Assembly (NCBI GenBank): GCA_902826155.1
Contig: CADEDU010000046.1
Span: forward strand, 1 to 54,213
Length of the DNA: 54,213 nucleotides
Source: an uncultured beta proteobacterium
Lineage (GTDB): Bacteria; Pseudomonadota; Gammaproteobacteria; Burkholderiales; SG8-39
Direction: 5' to 3'
In this document: positions 34,397 through 43,905 of the stretch, in pieces
How positions within the stretch are numbered: the first letter of the stretch is position 1
Layout: every line of letters begins with the position of its first letter
Notes under the pieces: model-generated
What the model saw: only the letters and a program-made list of their open reading frames with translations
Told to the model about the DNA's origin: nothing
Database searches by the model: none
Position numbers and translations under genes: made by a program

Positions 34397-35423
34397 CGGC
34401 GAGCGCGCCGAGCTTGTCGATCGCCCGCACGACTTGCTCCGGGCTGAGGTCGTTGAGACAACGCAGGTGCCCCAGCGGACAGGTCCGCTTGTAGCAAGGG
34501 CTGCATTCCAGCTCGAGCGAGATCAGCGCGGCGCGATCGCTGAGCGGCGGCGTGTGCCTGGGGCTCGACGATCCGTACAGCGCGACGATGGGTCGTTCGA
34601 GCGCGGCGGCAACGTGCATCAGCCCCGAATCGTTCGCGACGACCACGCGTGCGAGCGACATCAGATCGATCGCGCTCGCCAGATCGGTCTTGCCCGCCAG
34701 ATTGGCGCACGCATCGGGTAATGCCGCGGCGATCGCGCTTGCGGCTTCGTTGTCCTTCGCGGATCCGAACAGCCAGATCTGTGCACCGCGGCTCGTGAGC
34801 GTTTTGCCGAGCGCGGCGAAGTGATGTGCCGGCCAGCGCTTCGCCGGACCGAATTCCGCTCCGGGGCAGAACGCCACGATCGGACGTGTCGCATCGAGAC
34901 CGAGTCGTTGCAGCGCGTCACGGCGATTGGCTTCATCGACGCGCAGGCGGGTGCGCACGAGCGGGCGGTGCGGTGGTGCGGCAGGCGATTCGGCGAGCTG
35001 CGCGTAGCGCTCGGCCATGAGCGGCAGCGCCGCTTCATCCAACCGATGGCGCTGGTTCAGCACGACGTAGCGTGCTTCGCCCATGTAGCCCACGCGTTGC
35101 GGAATCGCTGCGAACCACGGGATCAGCGCGGACTTGAACGAGTTCGGCAGAACGAACGCGTGCGTGTAAGCCTGGACGCGCAGCGTGCGCGCGAGCCGCC
35201 AGCGATCGCCGAGCTTGAGTTCACCGTGCGCGAACGGCGCAACGATGACGCTGGTGATCTCGGGCATGCGAGCAAGCACCGGTGCGGTCGACGGCGCGGC
35301 CAACGCGTCGATCGTCGCGCCCGGGTGCAGCGCGTGCAATCGGGCAAGGAGCGGTTGGGCGAGCAGCGTGTCGCCGATCCAGCCCGGCGCCACGATCAGG
35401 ATGCGCAGCGGGCGGGTCGGCAT
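34383..35423 (-). CDS. waaF: ADP-heptose:LPS heptosyltransferase II
   Basis: Glycosyltransferase family 9 enzyme (346 aa) that adds the second heptose of the LPS inner core at the cytoplasmic face. Signatures: ILIVAPGWIGDTLLAQPLLARL, LPNSFKSALIPWFAAIPQRVGYMGEARYVVLN, FCPGAEFGPAKRWPAHHFA, ANDSGLMHVAAALERPIVALYGSSSP, and the WaaF-specific cysteine region CSPCYKRTCPLGHLRCL. Located 26 bases downstream of the zinc-finger gene, at the end of the ilvE cluster. Its 3' end overlaps the convergent methyltransferase gene. Confidence 0.96.
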   Translation of the reverse strand: MPTRPLRILIVAPGWIGDTLLAQPLLARLHALHPGATIDALAAPSTAPVLARMPEITSVIVAPFAHGELKLGDRWRLARTLRVQAYTHAFVLPNSFKSALIPWFAAIPQRVGYMGEARYVVLNQRHRLDEAALPLMAERYAQLAESPAAPPHRPLVRTRLRVDEANRRDALQRLGLDATRPIVAFCPGAEFGPAKRWPAHHFAALGKTLTSRGAQIWLFGSAKDNEAASAIAAALPDACANLAGKTDLASAIDLMSLARVVVANDSGLMHVAAALERPIVALYGSSSPRHTPPLSDRAALISLELECSPCYKRTCPLGHLRCLNDLSPEQVVRAIDKLGALAATSA

Positions 35424-35449
35424 CGTTCAGCAGCGCCCGCGGTGCCGGC

Positions 35450-35647
35450 TCAGTGCCCCTTCGGCGGGGCGCCGCGATACACGTACATCGTGCCGCAGTA
35501 GGGGCAGCGTGCCTGACCGGCCGCGGTGACTTGCAGGAACACGCGCGGGTGATAGCACCACACCGGCGTGCGCGGCATCGGGCAGTGCAGCGGCAGATCC
35601 TTCTCGGTGACTTCGATCTGCATTTCGCTTTGCACCGGCTCGCTCAT
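35450..35647 (-). CDS. Zinc-finger CHCC domain protein
   Basis: A 65-residue protein with a zf-CHCC domain, the fold also found in the mitochondrial complex I subunit NDUFS6. Candidate ligands are Cys22 or Cys31, His33 and the CPYC pair (Cys48, Cys51) in ARCPYCGTMYVYRG. The ATG overlaps the ilvE stop by one base (TGATG), implying coupled translation. The conserved place between ilvE and waaF in betaproteobacteria is known, but the role is not. Confidence 0.88.
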   Translation of the reverse strand: MSEPVQSEMQIEVTEKDLPLHCPMPRTPVWCYHPRVFLQVTAAGQARCPYCGTMYVYRGAPPKGH

Positions 35648-36612
35648 CAGCGCTTTCCTTTCTTTCCGGCCGGCGCCTTGGCCCCTTTCATCTGCACCGA
35701 CGTGAGCCAACTGGCGTGTTTCTTGTTCTTGCCGCGCACGACGTCGAAGAACGCCTGCTGGATCTTGGCGGTGATCGGGCCGCGCGAGCCGCTGCCGATC
35801 TGACGGTTGTCGAGCTCGCGGATCGGTGTGACTTCGGCGGCGGTGCCGGTGAAGAACAGCTCGTCGGCCAGATACAGATCGTCGCGTGTGAGGCGCCGCG
35901 CCTCGACGGAGTAACCCAGTTCGTTGGCGATCTCGATCACGCTGCGGCGGGTGATGCCGATCAGCGCCGAGGTCAGCTCCGGTTCGTAGATCTTGCCGTC
36001 CTTGACCATGAACAGGTTCTCGCCCGCGCCTTCGGCCACGAAGCCGTCGACATCGAGCAGCAGCGCTTCGTCGTAGCCGTCTTCGGTGGCTTCCAGATTG
36101 GCCAGGATCGAGTTGGCGTAGGTGCCGGAGTACTTGGCGCGGCACATCGACACGTTGACGTGATGCCGCGCGTAGGACGAGGTCTTCACGCGGATGCCTT
36201 TCTCCAGGCCGTCGGCGCCCAGGTACGCGCCCCACGGCCATGCCGCGATCGACACGTGCACGGTTGCGCCTTTCGGCGAGACGCCCATCTTCTCCGAGCC
36301 GTAGAACGCGATCGGCCGGATGTAGCACTCCTCCAGATTGTTGGCGGCGACCACCTGCTTTTGCGCCTCGACGATCTCGGCGCGCGAGTACGGGATCTTC
36401 ATCAGGTAGATGTGCGCCGAGCTGAACAGCCGGTCGGTGTGCTCCTTCAGGCGGAAGATCGCGGTGCCCGAGACGGTCTTATAGGCGCGCACGCCCTCGA
36501 ATACGGCCAATCCATAGTGCAGCGAGTGGGTCAGCACATGGGTGGTGGCGTCGCGCCAGTCCACCAGCTTGCCGTCCATCCAGATGTAACCGTCGCGATC
36601 AGCCATCGACAT
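35647..36612 (-). CDS. ilvE: Branched-chain amino acid aminotransferase
   Basis: PLP-dependent fold-type IV transaminase (321 aa) for the last step of Leu, Ile and Val synthesis. It opens with GYIWMDGKLVDWRDATTHVLTHSLHYGLAVFEGVRAY. The PLP lysine is in CRAKYSGTYANS, and EALLLDVDGFVAEGAGENLFMV and ELFFTGTAAEVTPI follow. The C-terminal tail is Lys-rich. ATG 36612 is preceded by GGAG at good spacing; the longer open frame upstream has no family similarity. The 274 bases up to glnE hold no visible gene. Confidence 0.96.
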   Translation of the reverse strand: MSMADRDGYIWMDGKLVDWRDATTHVLTHSLHYGLAVFEGVRAYKTVSGTAIFRLKEHTDRLFSSAHIYLMKIPYSRAEIVEAQKQVVAANNLEECYIRPIAFYGSEKMGVSPKGATVHVSIAAWPWGAYLGADGLEKGIRVKTSSYARHHVNVSMCRAKYSGTYANSILANLEATEDGYDEALLLDVDGFVAEGAGENLFMVKDGKIYEPELTSALIGITRRSVIEIANELGYSVEARRLTRDDLYLADELFFTGTAAEVTPIRELDNRQIGSGSRGPITAKIQQAFFDVVRGKNKKHASWLTSVQMKGAKAPAGKKGKR

Positions 36613-36886
36613 CGCCAGAATCTCCGTGAATGCGGGTGTGTGATTGGTTGAGGCCTCGAAGCTCGCGCACCGCGGCGGATCGCGCTGACCGCGGCGTGGG
36701 TCCGCACGGTGGCACGATTGGTCTGCACGATGCGCGCGGGAATGCTGCGAGGCGCGAAACCGGGCGATTCTATCGGAACCGAAGCCGCGGTTGACCGTTT
36801 CCCGGGTCACCGCAACAGGGGCGTGCCCGGGTGCACGCCAACTTGTGCCGGCCCGGGTCGGGAAAGGCGGCGGCTTGGCCCTCGCC

Positions 36887-39628
36887 CTAGGCTGCCGAAG
36901 CGGTCGCTCCGAACACCTGTTGCCACAGCGCGCGCGCCGACTCGACGTGCGCTTGCACCTCGGCCAGCGGCACGCGCGCGAACTGCGCTTCGTTCAGTCG
37001 CAATCGGTGCTGGACGCGCCGGAACTCGCGGTACGCGTCCTGACACTGCCGCGCCAGCCCTGCATCGATCAGTCCGCATTCGGCCGCGATGCCGAGCAGC
37101 GCGATGTTGCCCAGATTCCCGGTGAGTGCGCGATGCGCATGCGAGTGCGCAAGCACCAGGAACTGCACGATGAACTCGATGTCGATCATGCCGCCCGGGT
37201 CGTGCTTCACGTCGAACTCGCTCGACCGGTTCGGATGCGCGTCGAGCATCTTGCGGCGCATCGCCACGACTTCCTCGGCGAGCTTCGTCGCGTCGCGCTC
37301 GCGGGTGAGGATGTGCGTGCGCTCGTCCTCGAAATCAGAGCCGATGCCGGCGTCTCCGGCGCAGAACCGCGCGCGCGTGAGCGCCTGGTGCTCCCACGGC
37401 CAGGCCGACTCGCGCTGATAGCGACGAAACGCCTCCATCGAGGTCACCAGCAGGCCGGCTTCACCGTCGGGTCGCAAGCGCAGATCGGTGTCGAACAGCA
37501 AGCCGGCCGAGGTGCGGCTCGACAGCCACGAGACGATGCGTTGGGCGAGGCGCGCGTAATTCTGCGGCGCGGCGGGGTCGTCGTCGTCGTAGAGGAACGC
37601 CAGATCGAGATCGGAGGCATAGCCCAGTTCCTTGCCGCCGAGCTTGCCGTAGGCCACCACCGCGAAGCGCGGCGTGTCGCGATGCCGGTTGCCAAGGCGC
37701 GACCAGGTCAATTCGATGGTGACCTTGAGCACGGAATCGGCGAGTGCCGACAGAAAATCGGCGAGTCGTTCGACCGTGAGCGAACCCTCGATGTCGAGCA
37801 GCAGCAGATTGAATACCTGCGTGTGATGCAGCTCGCGCATGCGGTCCATCTGCAATTCGGTGTCGGCTTCCACTGCGCGCATCGCCTCGCGCAGCTCTAC
37901 GGCGAAGCGCTCCGGATCGGGCGCGGCGAGCGCGCGGCGGACGTCGAGCAGATCGTCGAGCAGGATCGGGTGACCGCTCAGATAGGTGGCGGCCCAGCTC
38001 GAGGCCGCGACCAGGTCGGTGAGCTTGGCGAGCGCATCGCGGCGTTCATCGAGCAGCGCGAGATAACTGGAGCGCCGGCTCACCGATTCGACCAGTCGCA
38101 GCGCGCGAGCCAGCGCTTCGTCGGGCCTTGCGGTGCTGGCCGCGAAGTTGAGCAGGCGCGGAATAACGTTGTCGAGCCGCGCCTGGCTCGACGCGGGCAG
38201 GGCGCGATAGCGGCTGCCTTCGCGCAGCGCGCGCACCTGTTCCAGAACCGTGCTTGCATCGCGGAAGCCCGCGCTTCGAAGCGTGGCGAGCGCCGCCTCC
38301 GGATCGACGGTTTCGCTCCACAGCGCTTTCAGGCCGTTGTGACTGCCGCCCTGGGTGGACTGCGCATTGTCCTCAGGCTCGCTGAATGTCGCGCTGAAAT
38401 GCCTGGTGACCACTGCACGTACGCTCGCCAGCGCATCGAGAAAAGCGGGGTAGCCGGCGAATCCCATCGACTCGGCCAGCAACGCGCGGTCAGCGTCGTT
38501 GCCCGGCAGCACATGCGTCTGCGCGTCGTCCAGGTACTGCAGGCGATGTTCGAGCCGGCGCAAGAAGGTGTAGGCCGTGACCAACTCGCGCGCGGCCTCG
38601 GGCGTGAGCACGTTGCGGATCGCAAGCAGCCGGAGCACTTCGAGCGTGGGCTGGATCTGCAACGGGCGGTCGCGCCCCGCGCGAATCAGCTGGAACGCCT
38701 GCGCGATGAATTCGACCTCACGGATGCCGCCCGGTCCGAGCTTGACGTGATCGGCCAGATCGCGTCGCGCCACGTCCTGGCGGATCTGCGCATGCAGCGA
38801 GCGCAGTGCACCGATCGCGCCGAAATCGAGGTACTTGCGGAATACGAACGGCCGAACGTGCTGGGTGAGCTGCTCGTGCGTGGCAGCGCTGCCGGTGATG
38901 GCGCGCGCCTTGATCCAGGCGTAGCGTTCCCACTCGCGGCCGTGCACCAAAAAGTAGTTTTCCAGTGCACCGAACGAAGTGGTTAGAGGTCCGGCATCGC
39001 CCCACGGCCGAAGCCGCATGTCAACACGAAAGGCCCGCCCGTCGGCGGTCGGTTCATTCAAAGCGCCGATGATGCGTTGACCCAATCGGTTGAAGAATTC
39101 CTGATTGGCCATCGTGCGCGCACCGACCGTCTCGCCATCATCCGGATATACGAAGATCAGATCGATGTCGGAGGAGACGTTCAGCTCGCGGCCCCCCAGC
39201 TTGCCCATGCCGATGACGATCAGCTCCTGGCGTTTGCCTTCGGCCATCGGCGTACCGAAATCGGCTTCCAGCGCGCGGGTCCAGAACCGGTGCGCGGCTT
39301 CGATGGTGACGTCGGCCAGGTCCGACATGGTCGCGTGCACTTCGGCCAGTGGGGCCATCCCCGCCAGGTCGCGCACTGCCATGCGCACGAACACGCGTGC
39401 GCGCAGCCTTCGCAGTGCCTGCGCGAGGCGCTCGGCGTCGCCTTGTGGCTGCGCCGCCATGAACCGCTGCATCGCATCGCGGTCCCACGATAAGAAGTCG
39501 GCGAATGCCACCTCCTCGGCGATGGTCGGATCGGCTTGCAGCGCACGCTGCACATACCGGGAATGGCGCAGCACGTGTGCGAACGGATCGAGACGGGCTG
39601 GTGTGGCGGAGTCGGTCGTGGCGCTCAT
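36887..39628 (-). CDS. glnE: Bifunctional glutamine synthetase adenylyltransferase/adenylyl-removing enzyme
   Basis: Cytoplasmic regulator of nitrogen assimilation (913 aa) that adenylylates and de-adenylylates glutamine synthetase under control of PII. Two nucleotidyltransferase domains are evident: GMGKLGGRELNVSSDIDL (about residues 138-157) in the removing half and AYGKLGGKELGYASDLDL (about 660-680) in the transferring half. Each is followed by an all-alpha GlnD-uridylyltransferase-like region, with GPGGIREVEFIAQ and DPGGMIDIEFIVQ at equivalent places. Length and layout are those of a full GlnE. Divergent from yhdP. Confidence 0.97.
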   Translation of the reverse strand: MSATTDSATPARLDPFAHVLRHSRYVQRALQADPTIAEEVAFADFLSWDRDAMQRFMAAQPQGDAERLAQALRRLRARVFVRMAVRDLAGMAPLAEVHATMSDLADVTIEAAHRFWTRALEADFGTPMAEGKRQELIVIGMGKLGGRELNVSSDIDLIFVYPDDGETVGARTMANQEFFNRLGQRIIGALNEPTADGRAFRVDMRLRPWGDAGPLTTSFGALENYFLVHGREWERYAWIKARAITGSAATHEQLTQHVRPFVFRKYLDFGAIGALRSLHAQIRQDVARRDLADHVKLGPGGIREVEFIAQAFQLIRAGRDRPLQIQPTLEVLRLLAIRNVLTPEAARELVTAYTFLRRLEHRLQYLDDAQTHVLPGNDADRALLAESMGFAGYPAFLDALASVRAVVTRHFSATFSEPEDNAQSTQGGSHNGLKALWSETVDPEAALATLRSAGFRDASTVLEQVRALREGSRYRALPASSQARLDNVIPRLLNFAASTARPDEALARALRLVESVSRRSSYLALLDERRDALAKLTDLVAASSWAATYLSGHPILLDDLLDVRRALAAPDPERFAVELREAMRAVEADTELQMDRMRELHHTQVFNLLLLDIEGSLTVERLADFLSALADSVLKVTIELTWSRLGNRHRDTPRFAVVAYGKLGGKELGYASDLDLAFLYDDDDPAAPQNYARLAQRIVSWLSSRTSAGLLFDTDLRLRPDGEAGLLVTSMEAFRRYQRESAWPWEHQALTRARFCAGDAGIGSDFEDERTHILTRERDATKLAEEVVAMRRKMLDAHPNRSSEFDVKHDPGGMIDIEFIVQFLVLAHSHAHRALTGNLGNIALLGIAAECGLIDAGLARQCQDAYREFRRVQHRLRLNEAQFARVPLAEVQAHVESARALWQQVFGATASAA

Positions 39629-39737
39629 GAAGATTGCTGAAAATCTCCGCGTCGGGCGCGCGGGCGGATGCTGCCTGTCCGGTCCGTCAGGGGTTCGAAC
39701 GGCAGGTTTTTTCGAATGGACGTGCGGGAGCCTCGGT

Positions 39738-39743
39738 TACAAT
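39738..39743 (+). promoter_or_regulatory. Possible -10 element for yhdP
   Basis: TACAAT in the glnE-yhdP divergent spacer, about 180 bases before the yhdP start. No convincing -35 was found at 16-18 bases. Confidence 0.25.
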
Positions 39744-39790
39744 AGCCCACACGGTACGCGCGCGTCGAGCCGCACGAGTTGCCGAACGAA

Positions 39791-39838
39791 TCCGCAGTGC
39801 GGTTCGCATCCCGATTCGCAGCGCGGTTTGCATCCCGA
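39791..39838 (+). repeat. Imperfect tandem repeat of 24 bases upstream of yhdP
   Basis: Two 24-base units (39791-39814 and 39815-39838) differ at only three positions; both contain a CGGTT(C/T)GCATCCCGA core, and a partial third unit starts at 39839. The repeat lies in the leader between the possible -10 and the GTG start. Confidence 0.7.
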
Positions 39839-39921
39839 TCCGCATTCCCGGCCGCGGCTTGATCCCTCGATGTTCTCGTCATGGCGCGCGCCGCAGCGCG
39901 ATCGCAACGGAAGCTGAACGC

Positions 39922-42900
39922 GTGGAACAGGCCTCGAAGCAATCCGGTCGACTGACGCTCGCGCTGCTCAAATGGAGCTGGCGCAGCGTCGTCTGGCTGC
40001 TCGTCGCCGCCTATTTCCTCATCGCGGTGAGCGTGCTCGGACTGCGACACTGGCTGCTGCCGAAGGTGCCGGAGTATCGGCAAAGCATCGAGCGGGTGCT
40101 GTCGGAGAGCATCGGCGCGCGCGTGACCATCGGCAGGATCGCCGCCGGTTGGAGCACATTCCACCCGACGCTCGACATCGGCGAGGTCAAGGTCTTCGAT
40201 CAAGGCGACCAGGTCGCGTTCTCGCTCGGTCACGTCGCGGCCGAAGTGTCGTGGCGCGGACTGCTCGCGCGCGAGCTGCGCTTCCATTCGATCCAGATCG
40301 ACAAGCCGGTGCTCAAGATCCAGCGCAGCCGCGAGGGCAAGCTGTTCATCGCCGGCATCGAGATGAAAACCTCGCCCAAGCACGATTCCCCCAATCTGGG
40401 CGACTGGGTGCTGCACCAGGGCGAGGTGGTGATCTCGGGCGGCGAGATCGACTGGTTGGACGAGCTGCGCGGCGCACCGCAGCTCGCGCTGACCGAAGTC
40501 GATTTCCGTCTGATCAACACCATCACCGGCGATCATCGTTTTGCACTGAAGGCGGCACCGCCCAAGGATCTCGCTGCGACCATCGATGTGCGCGGCCAAT
40601 TTCGCGGCGATTCGATGTCGCTGCTCGATCGCCTGCGCGGGCAGCTCTACGCGCAGCTCGAATACGCCGATCTGGTCGGGTGGAAATCGTGGGTCGACTA
40701 TCCGTTCACGGTAAGTTCGGGCCGCGGCTCGCTGCGACTGTGGGCAACGCTCGAAGAAGGCAAGATCATCGATGCCACCGCTGATGTCGCGCTGGCCGAC
40801 GTCAAGGCGCGCGTCGCGGCCGATCTGCCGGAGCTGCAACTATCGAGCGTTGAAGGGCGGGTGGGTGCGCGCGAAGTGCGCAAAGGTGCGGGCTTCTTCG
40901 GCTTCCTCACCGGGCGCACGTTCGGGTATTCCGTGTTCGGCGAGCAGATCGCGCTGACTGGCGCAGCCGGGCGCGCCCAGCCGCCGGCGAATTTCACGCT
41001 GCAATGGGAGCGACGCGAGGAAGGCGGACTCACCGCCTCGGCACGTGAACCGCAGGAGCGGGGCGAATTCAAGGCCAATGTCGTCGAGGCCGGGCCGTTG
41101 CTCGATCTGGTCGAGGCGGTGCCGGTGCCGGCGGCCATTCGCAAATTCGTGCGCACGCACGATCCGCGCGGCACGCTGACCGATGTTGCTGCCAGTTGGA
41201 CCGGTGAGATCGCCGCCCCGGAAACGTTCACCGCGCGGGCGCGTTTGAGCGGATTCGCGTTTGTCGAAGGGGAGGGGCTGCCGGGCGTGAGCGGCCTGGC
41301 CGGTTCGATCGAGGCGACGCAGCGCGGCGGCAGCATCACGCTCGCCGGTAACGCGGTTCGCTTCGCGTATCCCAACGTGCTGCCCTGGACCAAGCAGCTC
41401 GATTTCGATGCGTTCGATGCGCAGATCAACTGGTCGCAGGTCGCAGCCGACTCGGGGCCACGCTGGGAAGTACGCGTGCCGACGCTGAACCTGGCCAACA
41501 AGGAAGTGTCGCTCACGGGCACGATCGCCTGGCATGCCCTGCCGAACTCGCCGGGCTTTCTCGATCTCGACATTCGTATCCCGAGGGCCGAACCGAAGGC
41601 GATCTACAAGTACGTCCCGAAGCTGCACGAGGTGCCCGCCGGCTGGCTGCGCCAGGCATTTCTCGCCGGCACGGCCAGCGACGGTCAGGTGCGTATTCGC
41701 GGCGATATCTTTCATTTCCCGTTCGTCGAGCACAAAGACGGCACCTTCTCGGTCAGCGCCAAGGCGAACGGTGTGACACTGCGGTACCTGCCCGAGTGGC
41801 CGGTGTTCGAGCAGGTCGATGGCGAATTCAAGTTGAACGGCCTGGCGATGGACATCAAATCCGACAACGCGCGGCTCTACGGTGCGCGGCTGAGCCAGGT
41901 GTCGGTGCGGTCTCCCGATGTCGACGCCGACGATGTCACGCTCGACATCAACGGTCAGGCCGAAGGCGCGACCGGCGATTTGTTCCGCTTCCTGCTGGAG
42001 AGCCCGCTCAACCGGGAGGTTGGGCCGGCGATCCGTCCGCTCAAGGCTGTCGGCCGCGGCAAGCTGGCGCTGCAGTTGAGTGTTCCGCTCAAGCGCGCCA
42101 GACAGTCGAAGTTGACCGGCGTCTACGAGTTTGTCGGCAACGAGCTGGCGTTCGGGCCGAGCGCACCACCACTCACGCAGCTGGCGGGCAAGCTCGAGTT
42201 CAACGAACGCGGCATCGACGGCAAGGGATTCAACGCGCAGTTCCTCGGCGGTCCGGTGCAGTTCGATCTGACCAGCCGCGGCGAGGCGGGATTGATGATC
42301 GATGCGAAGGGAACGGTACAACTGGCCGAAGTGAAGAAAGCCTATCCGTTCCCGTTCGATGCGTTTTTCGAGGGCACGACGGCTTACACCGCAAGCGTGC
42401 GCTCGGGCAACGAAACGTTCGCGCTGACCGTCGATGCGCCGCTGCAGGGCACGCGCATCGATCTGCCCGCCCCGTTCGGCAAGAGCGCTGCGGCGTCGCT
42501 GCCGTTCAAGCTCGAGCGCAGCGCGCCCGAAGGCGTCGATCGCAAGCCGCAGGACGAGCGTGACACGCTGGCGGTGTCGCTCGGGTCGCTGGTCAACGTG
42601 CAGGCGCGCATGCGTCGGGACGGTGATATCAGTACGCTCGATCGCGCCGCCGTCTCGATCGGCGATGCCAAGGTGGCGCTGCCCGGCAAGGCCGAACTGG
42701 GCATCGGTGCTCGGCTGGCGTCGCTCGATCTCGACCGGGTACTGCCGGTCTTGCGCAAATTCGGCGATGCACCTGCGGCGCCGGGTGGCGCCAAGCCATT
42801 GCCGATTGCACCGGTGGCGATGCAAGTCGCCGATCTCACCGTCATGGGGCGGCGGCTGAAGGACGCGAACCTGCAGGTCACGATGGAGAAAGACGGCTGG

Positions 42901-43902
42901 TCTGCACGCGTGAACGCGCAGGAGCTGGAGGGCAGCATCGACTGGGTCGCGCACGGCGCAGGCAGCGTACGCGGGCGGTTCAAGCGCCTCACTTTGCCCG
43001 AGCTGGTCGAAGCACCGCCCGGCGTTGAGAAGGACGTGCTCAAGGAGCTGCCGGCGCTCGACATCATCGCGGAATCGTTCGTCGCGCATGGCAAGGACTT
43101 CGGCAAGCTCGAGCTGAAGGCGAGCGACCGACCCGATGGCTGGCACATCAATCAACTGGTGCTGGCGATGCCCGACGGATCGATTCGTGCCGACGGACTG
43201 TGGCAGCTGCCCGATCGCGGCAATCGCACCGACGTCAACGTCCTGCTCGATACCAAGGATATCGGCAAGTTCCTCGCGCGCATGGGGCAGGGCGAGGCCG
43301 TCAATGGCGGTGCGGCCAAGCTCTCGGGCAAGATCTCCTGGAACGGGCCGCCCACCGGCATCGACTACCCCACGCTCAACGGCAGCCTGTCGCTCAACGC
43401 CGAGCACGGACGCTTTCTCAAGGCCGATCCCGGGTTCGGGCGATTGCTCGGCGTGCTCAGCCTGCAGACGCTGCCGCGGCGCATGTCGCTCGATTTTCGC
43501 GACGTGTTCAGCGAAGGATTCGTGTTCGACGAGATCACCGCCACCGCCAGCGTCGCCAAGGGGATCATGACCACGCGCGATTTCCGCATGGTCGGGCCGG
43601 CCGCGGGCGTGGGGATGGCAGGCGACATCGATCTGGATCGTGAAACGCAGAACCTGCGCGTTCGCGTCGTGCCGGTGGTCGGCGACAGCGTCGCGGCAGT
43701 GGCCGCGCTGGCGCTGCTCAACCCGCTGGTTGGGCTGGGCACGCTCATTGCCCAACGCGTGCTCAAGGATCCGCTCGGGCAGATCCTCGCGTACGAGTAT
43801 GTGGTGAAGGGCGCTTGGTCCGATCCGCAGGTGGAGCGTGCGGCGCGCCAGGACGTCGGCCCGAGCGATCGCAATCCGATGGACCAGAGCGGCGGGAATT
43901 GA
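39922..43902 (+). CDS. yhdP: YhdP family AsmA-like envelope protein
   Basis: A very long (1326 aa) AsmA-like protein of the YhdP/TamB group, which bridges the inner and outer membranes and is implicated in phospholipid transport. A single N-terminal membrane anchor (WSWRSVVWLLVAAYFLIAVSVLGL, about 17-40) is followed by RQSIERVLSESIGARVTIGRI, the usual YhdP start, then about 1200 periplasmic residues of repetitive beta structure. The C-terminal AsmA-type region includes NGSLSLNAEHGRF and RVVPVVGDSVAAVAAL. GTG 39922 has GGAAG 8 bases upstream and no ATG precedes the anchor; the frame is open to 39634 but that part is repeat-derived. First gene of yhdP-nit-tldD. Confidence 0.95.
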   Translation: MEQASKQSGRLTLALLKWSWRSVVWLLVAAYFLIAVSVLGLRHWLLPKVPEYRQSIERVLSESIGARVTIGRIAAGWSTFHPTLDIGEVKVFDQGDQVAFSLGHVAAEVSWRGLLARELRFHSIQIDKPVLKIQRSREGKLFIAGIEMKTSPKHDSPNLGDWVLHQGEVVISGGEIDWLDELRGAPQLALTEVDFRLINTITGDHRFALKAAPPKDLAATIDVRGQFRGDSMSLLDRLRGQLYAQLEYADLVGWKSWVDYPFTVSSGRGSLRLWATLEEGKIIDATADVALADVKARVAADLPELQLSSVEGRVGAREVRKGAGFFGFLTGRTFGYSVFGEQIALTGAAGRAQPPANFTLQWERREEGGLTASAREPQERGEFKANVVEAGPLLDLVEAVPVPAAIRKFVRTHDPRGTLTDVAASWTGEIAAPETFTARARLSGFAFVEGEGLPGVSGLAGSIEATQRGGSITLAGNAVRFAYPNVLPWTKQLDFDAFDAQINWSQVAADSGPRWEVRVPTLNLANKEVSLTGTIAWHALPNSPGFLDLDIRIPRAEPKAIYKYVPKLHEVPAGWLRQAFLAGTASDGQVRIRGDIFHFPFVEHKDGTFSVSAKANGVTLRYLPEWPVFEQVDGEFKLNGLAMDIKSDNARLYGARLSQVSVRSPDVDADDVTLDINGQAEGATGDLFRFLLESPLNREVGPAIRPLKAVGRGKLALQLSVPLKRARQSKLTGVYEFVGNELAFGPSAPPLTQLAGKLEFNERGIDGKGFNAQFLGGPVQFDLTSRGEAGLMIDAKGTVQLAEVKKAYPFPFDAFFEGTTAYTASVRSGNETFALTVDAPLQGTRIDLPAPFGKSAAASLPFKLERSAPEGVDRKPQDERDTLAVSLGSLVNVQARMRRDGDISTLDRAAVSIGDAKVALPGKAELGIGARLASLDLDRVLPVLRKFGDAPAAPGGAKPLPIAPVAMQVADLTVMGRRLKDANLQVTMEKDGWSARVNAQELEGSIDWVAHGAGSVRGRFKRLTLPELVEAPPGVEKDVLKELPALDIIAESFVAHGKDFGKLELKASDRPDGWHINQLVLAMPDGSIRADGLWQLPDRGNRTDVNVLLDTKDIGKFLARMGQGEAVNGGAAKLSGKISWNGPPTGIDYPTLNGSLSLNAEHGRFLKADPGFGRLLGVLSLQTLPRRMSLDFRDVFSEGFVFDEITATASVAKGIMTTRDFRMVGPAAGVGMAGDIDLDRETQNLRVRVVPVVGDSVAAVAALALLNPLVGLGTLIAQRVLKDPLGQILAYEYVVKGAWSDPQVERAARQDVGPSDRNPMDQSGGN

Positions 43903-43905
43903 CGC

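Noticed and set aside
36791..38986. 731-codon plus-strand frame over glnE
   Set aside because: GlnE on the other strand has both catalytic domains over its full length, and this frame shows no family.
39634..39921. Extended N-terminus for yhdP
   Set aside because: This part translates a tandem DNA repeat and Arg-rich filler; the membrane anchor typical of YhdP starts right after GTG 39922, which has a ribosome site.
40840..43755. 971-codon minus-strand frame over yhdP
   Set aside because: Antisense artefact; the plus-strand protein has the expected YhdP architecture.
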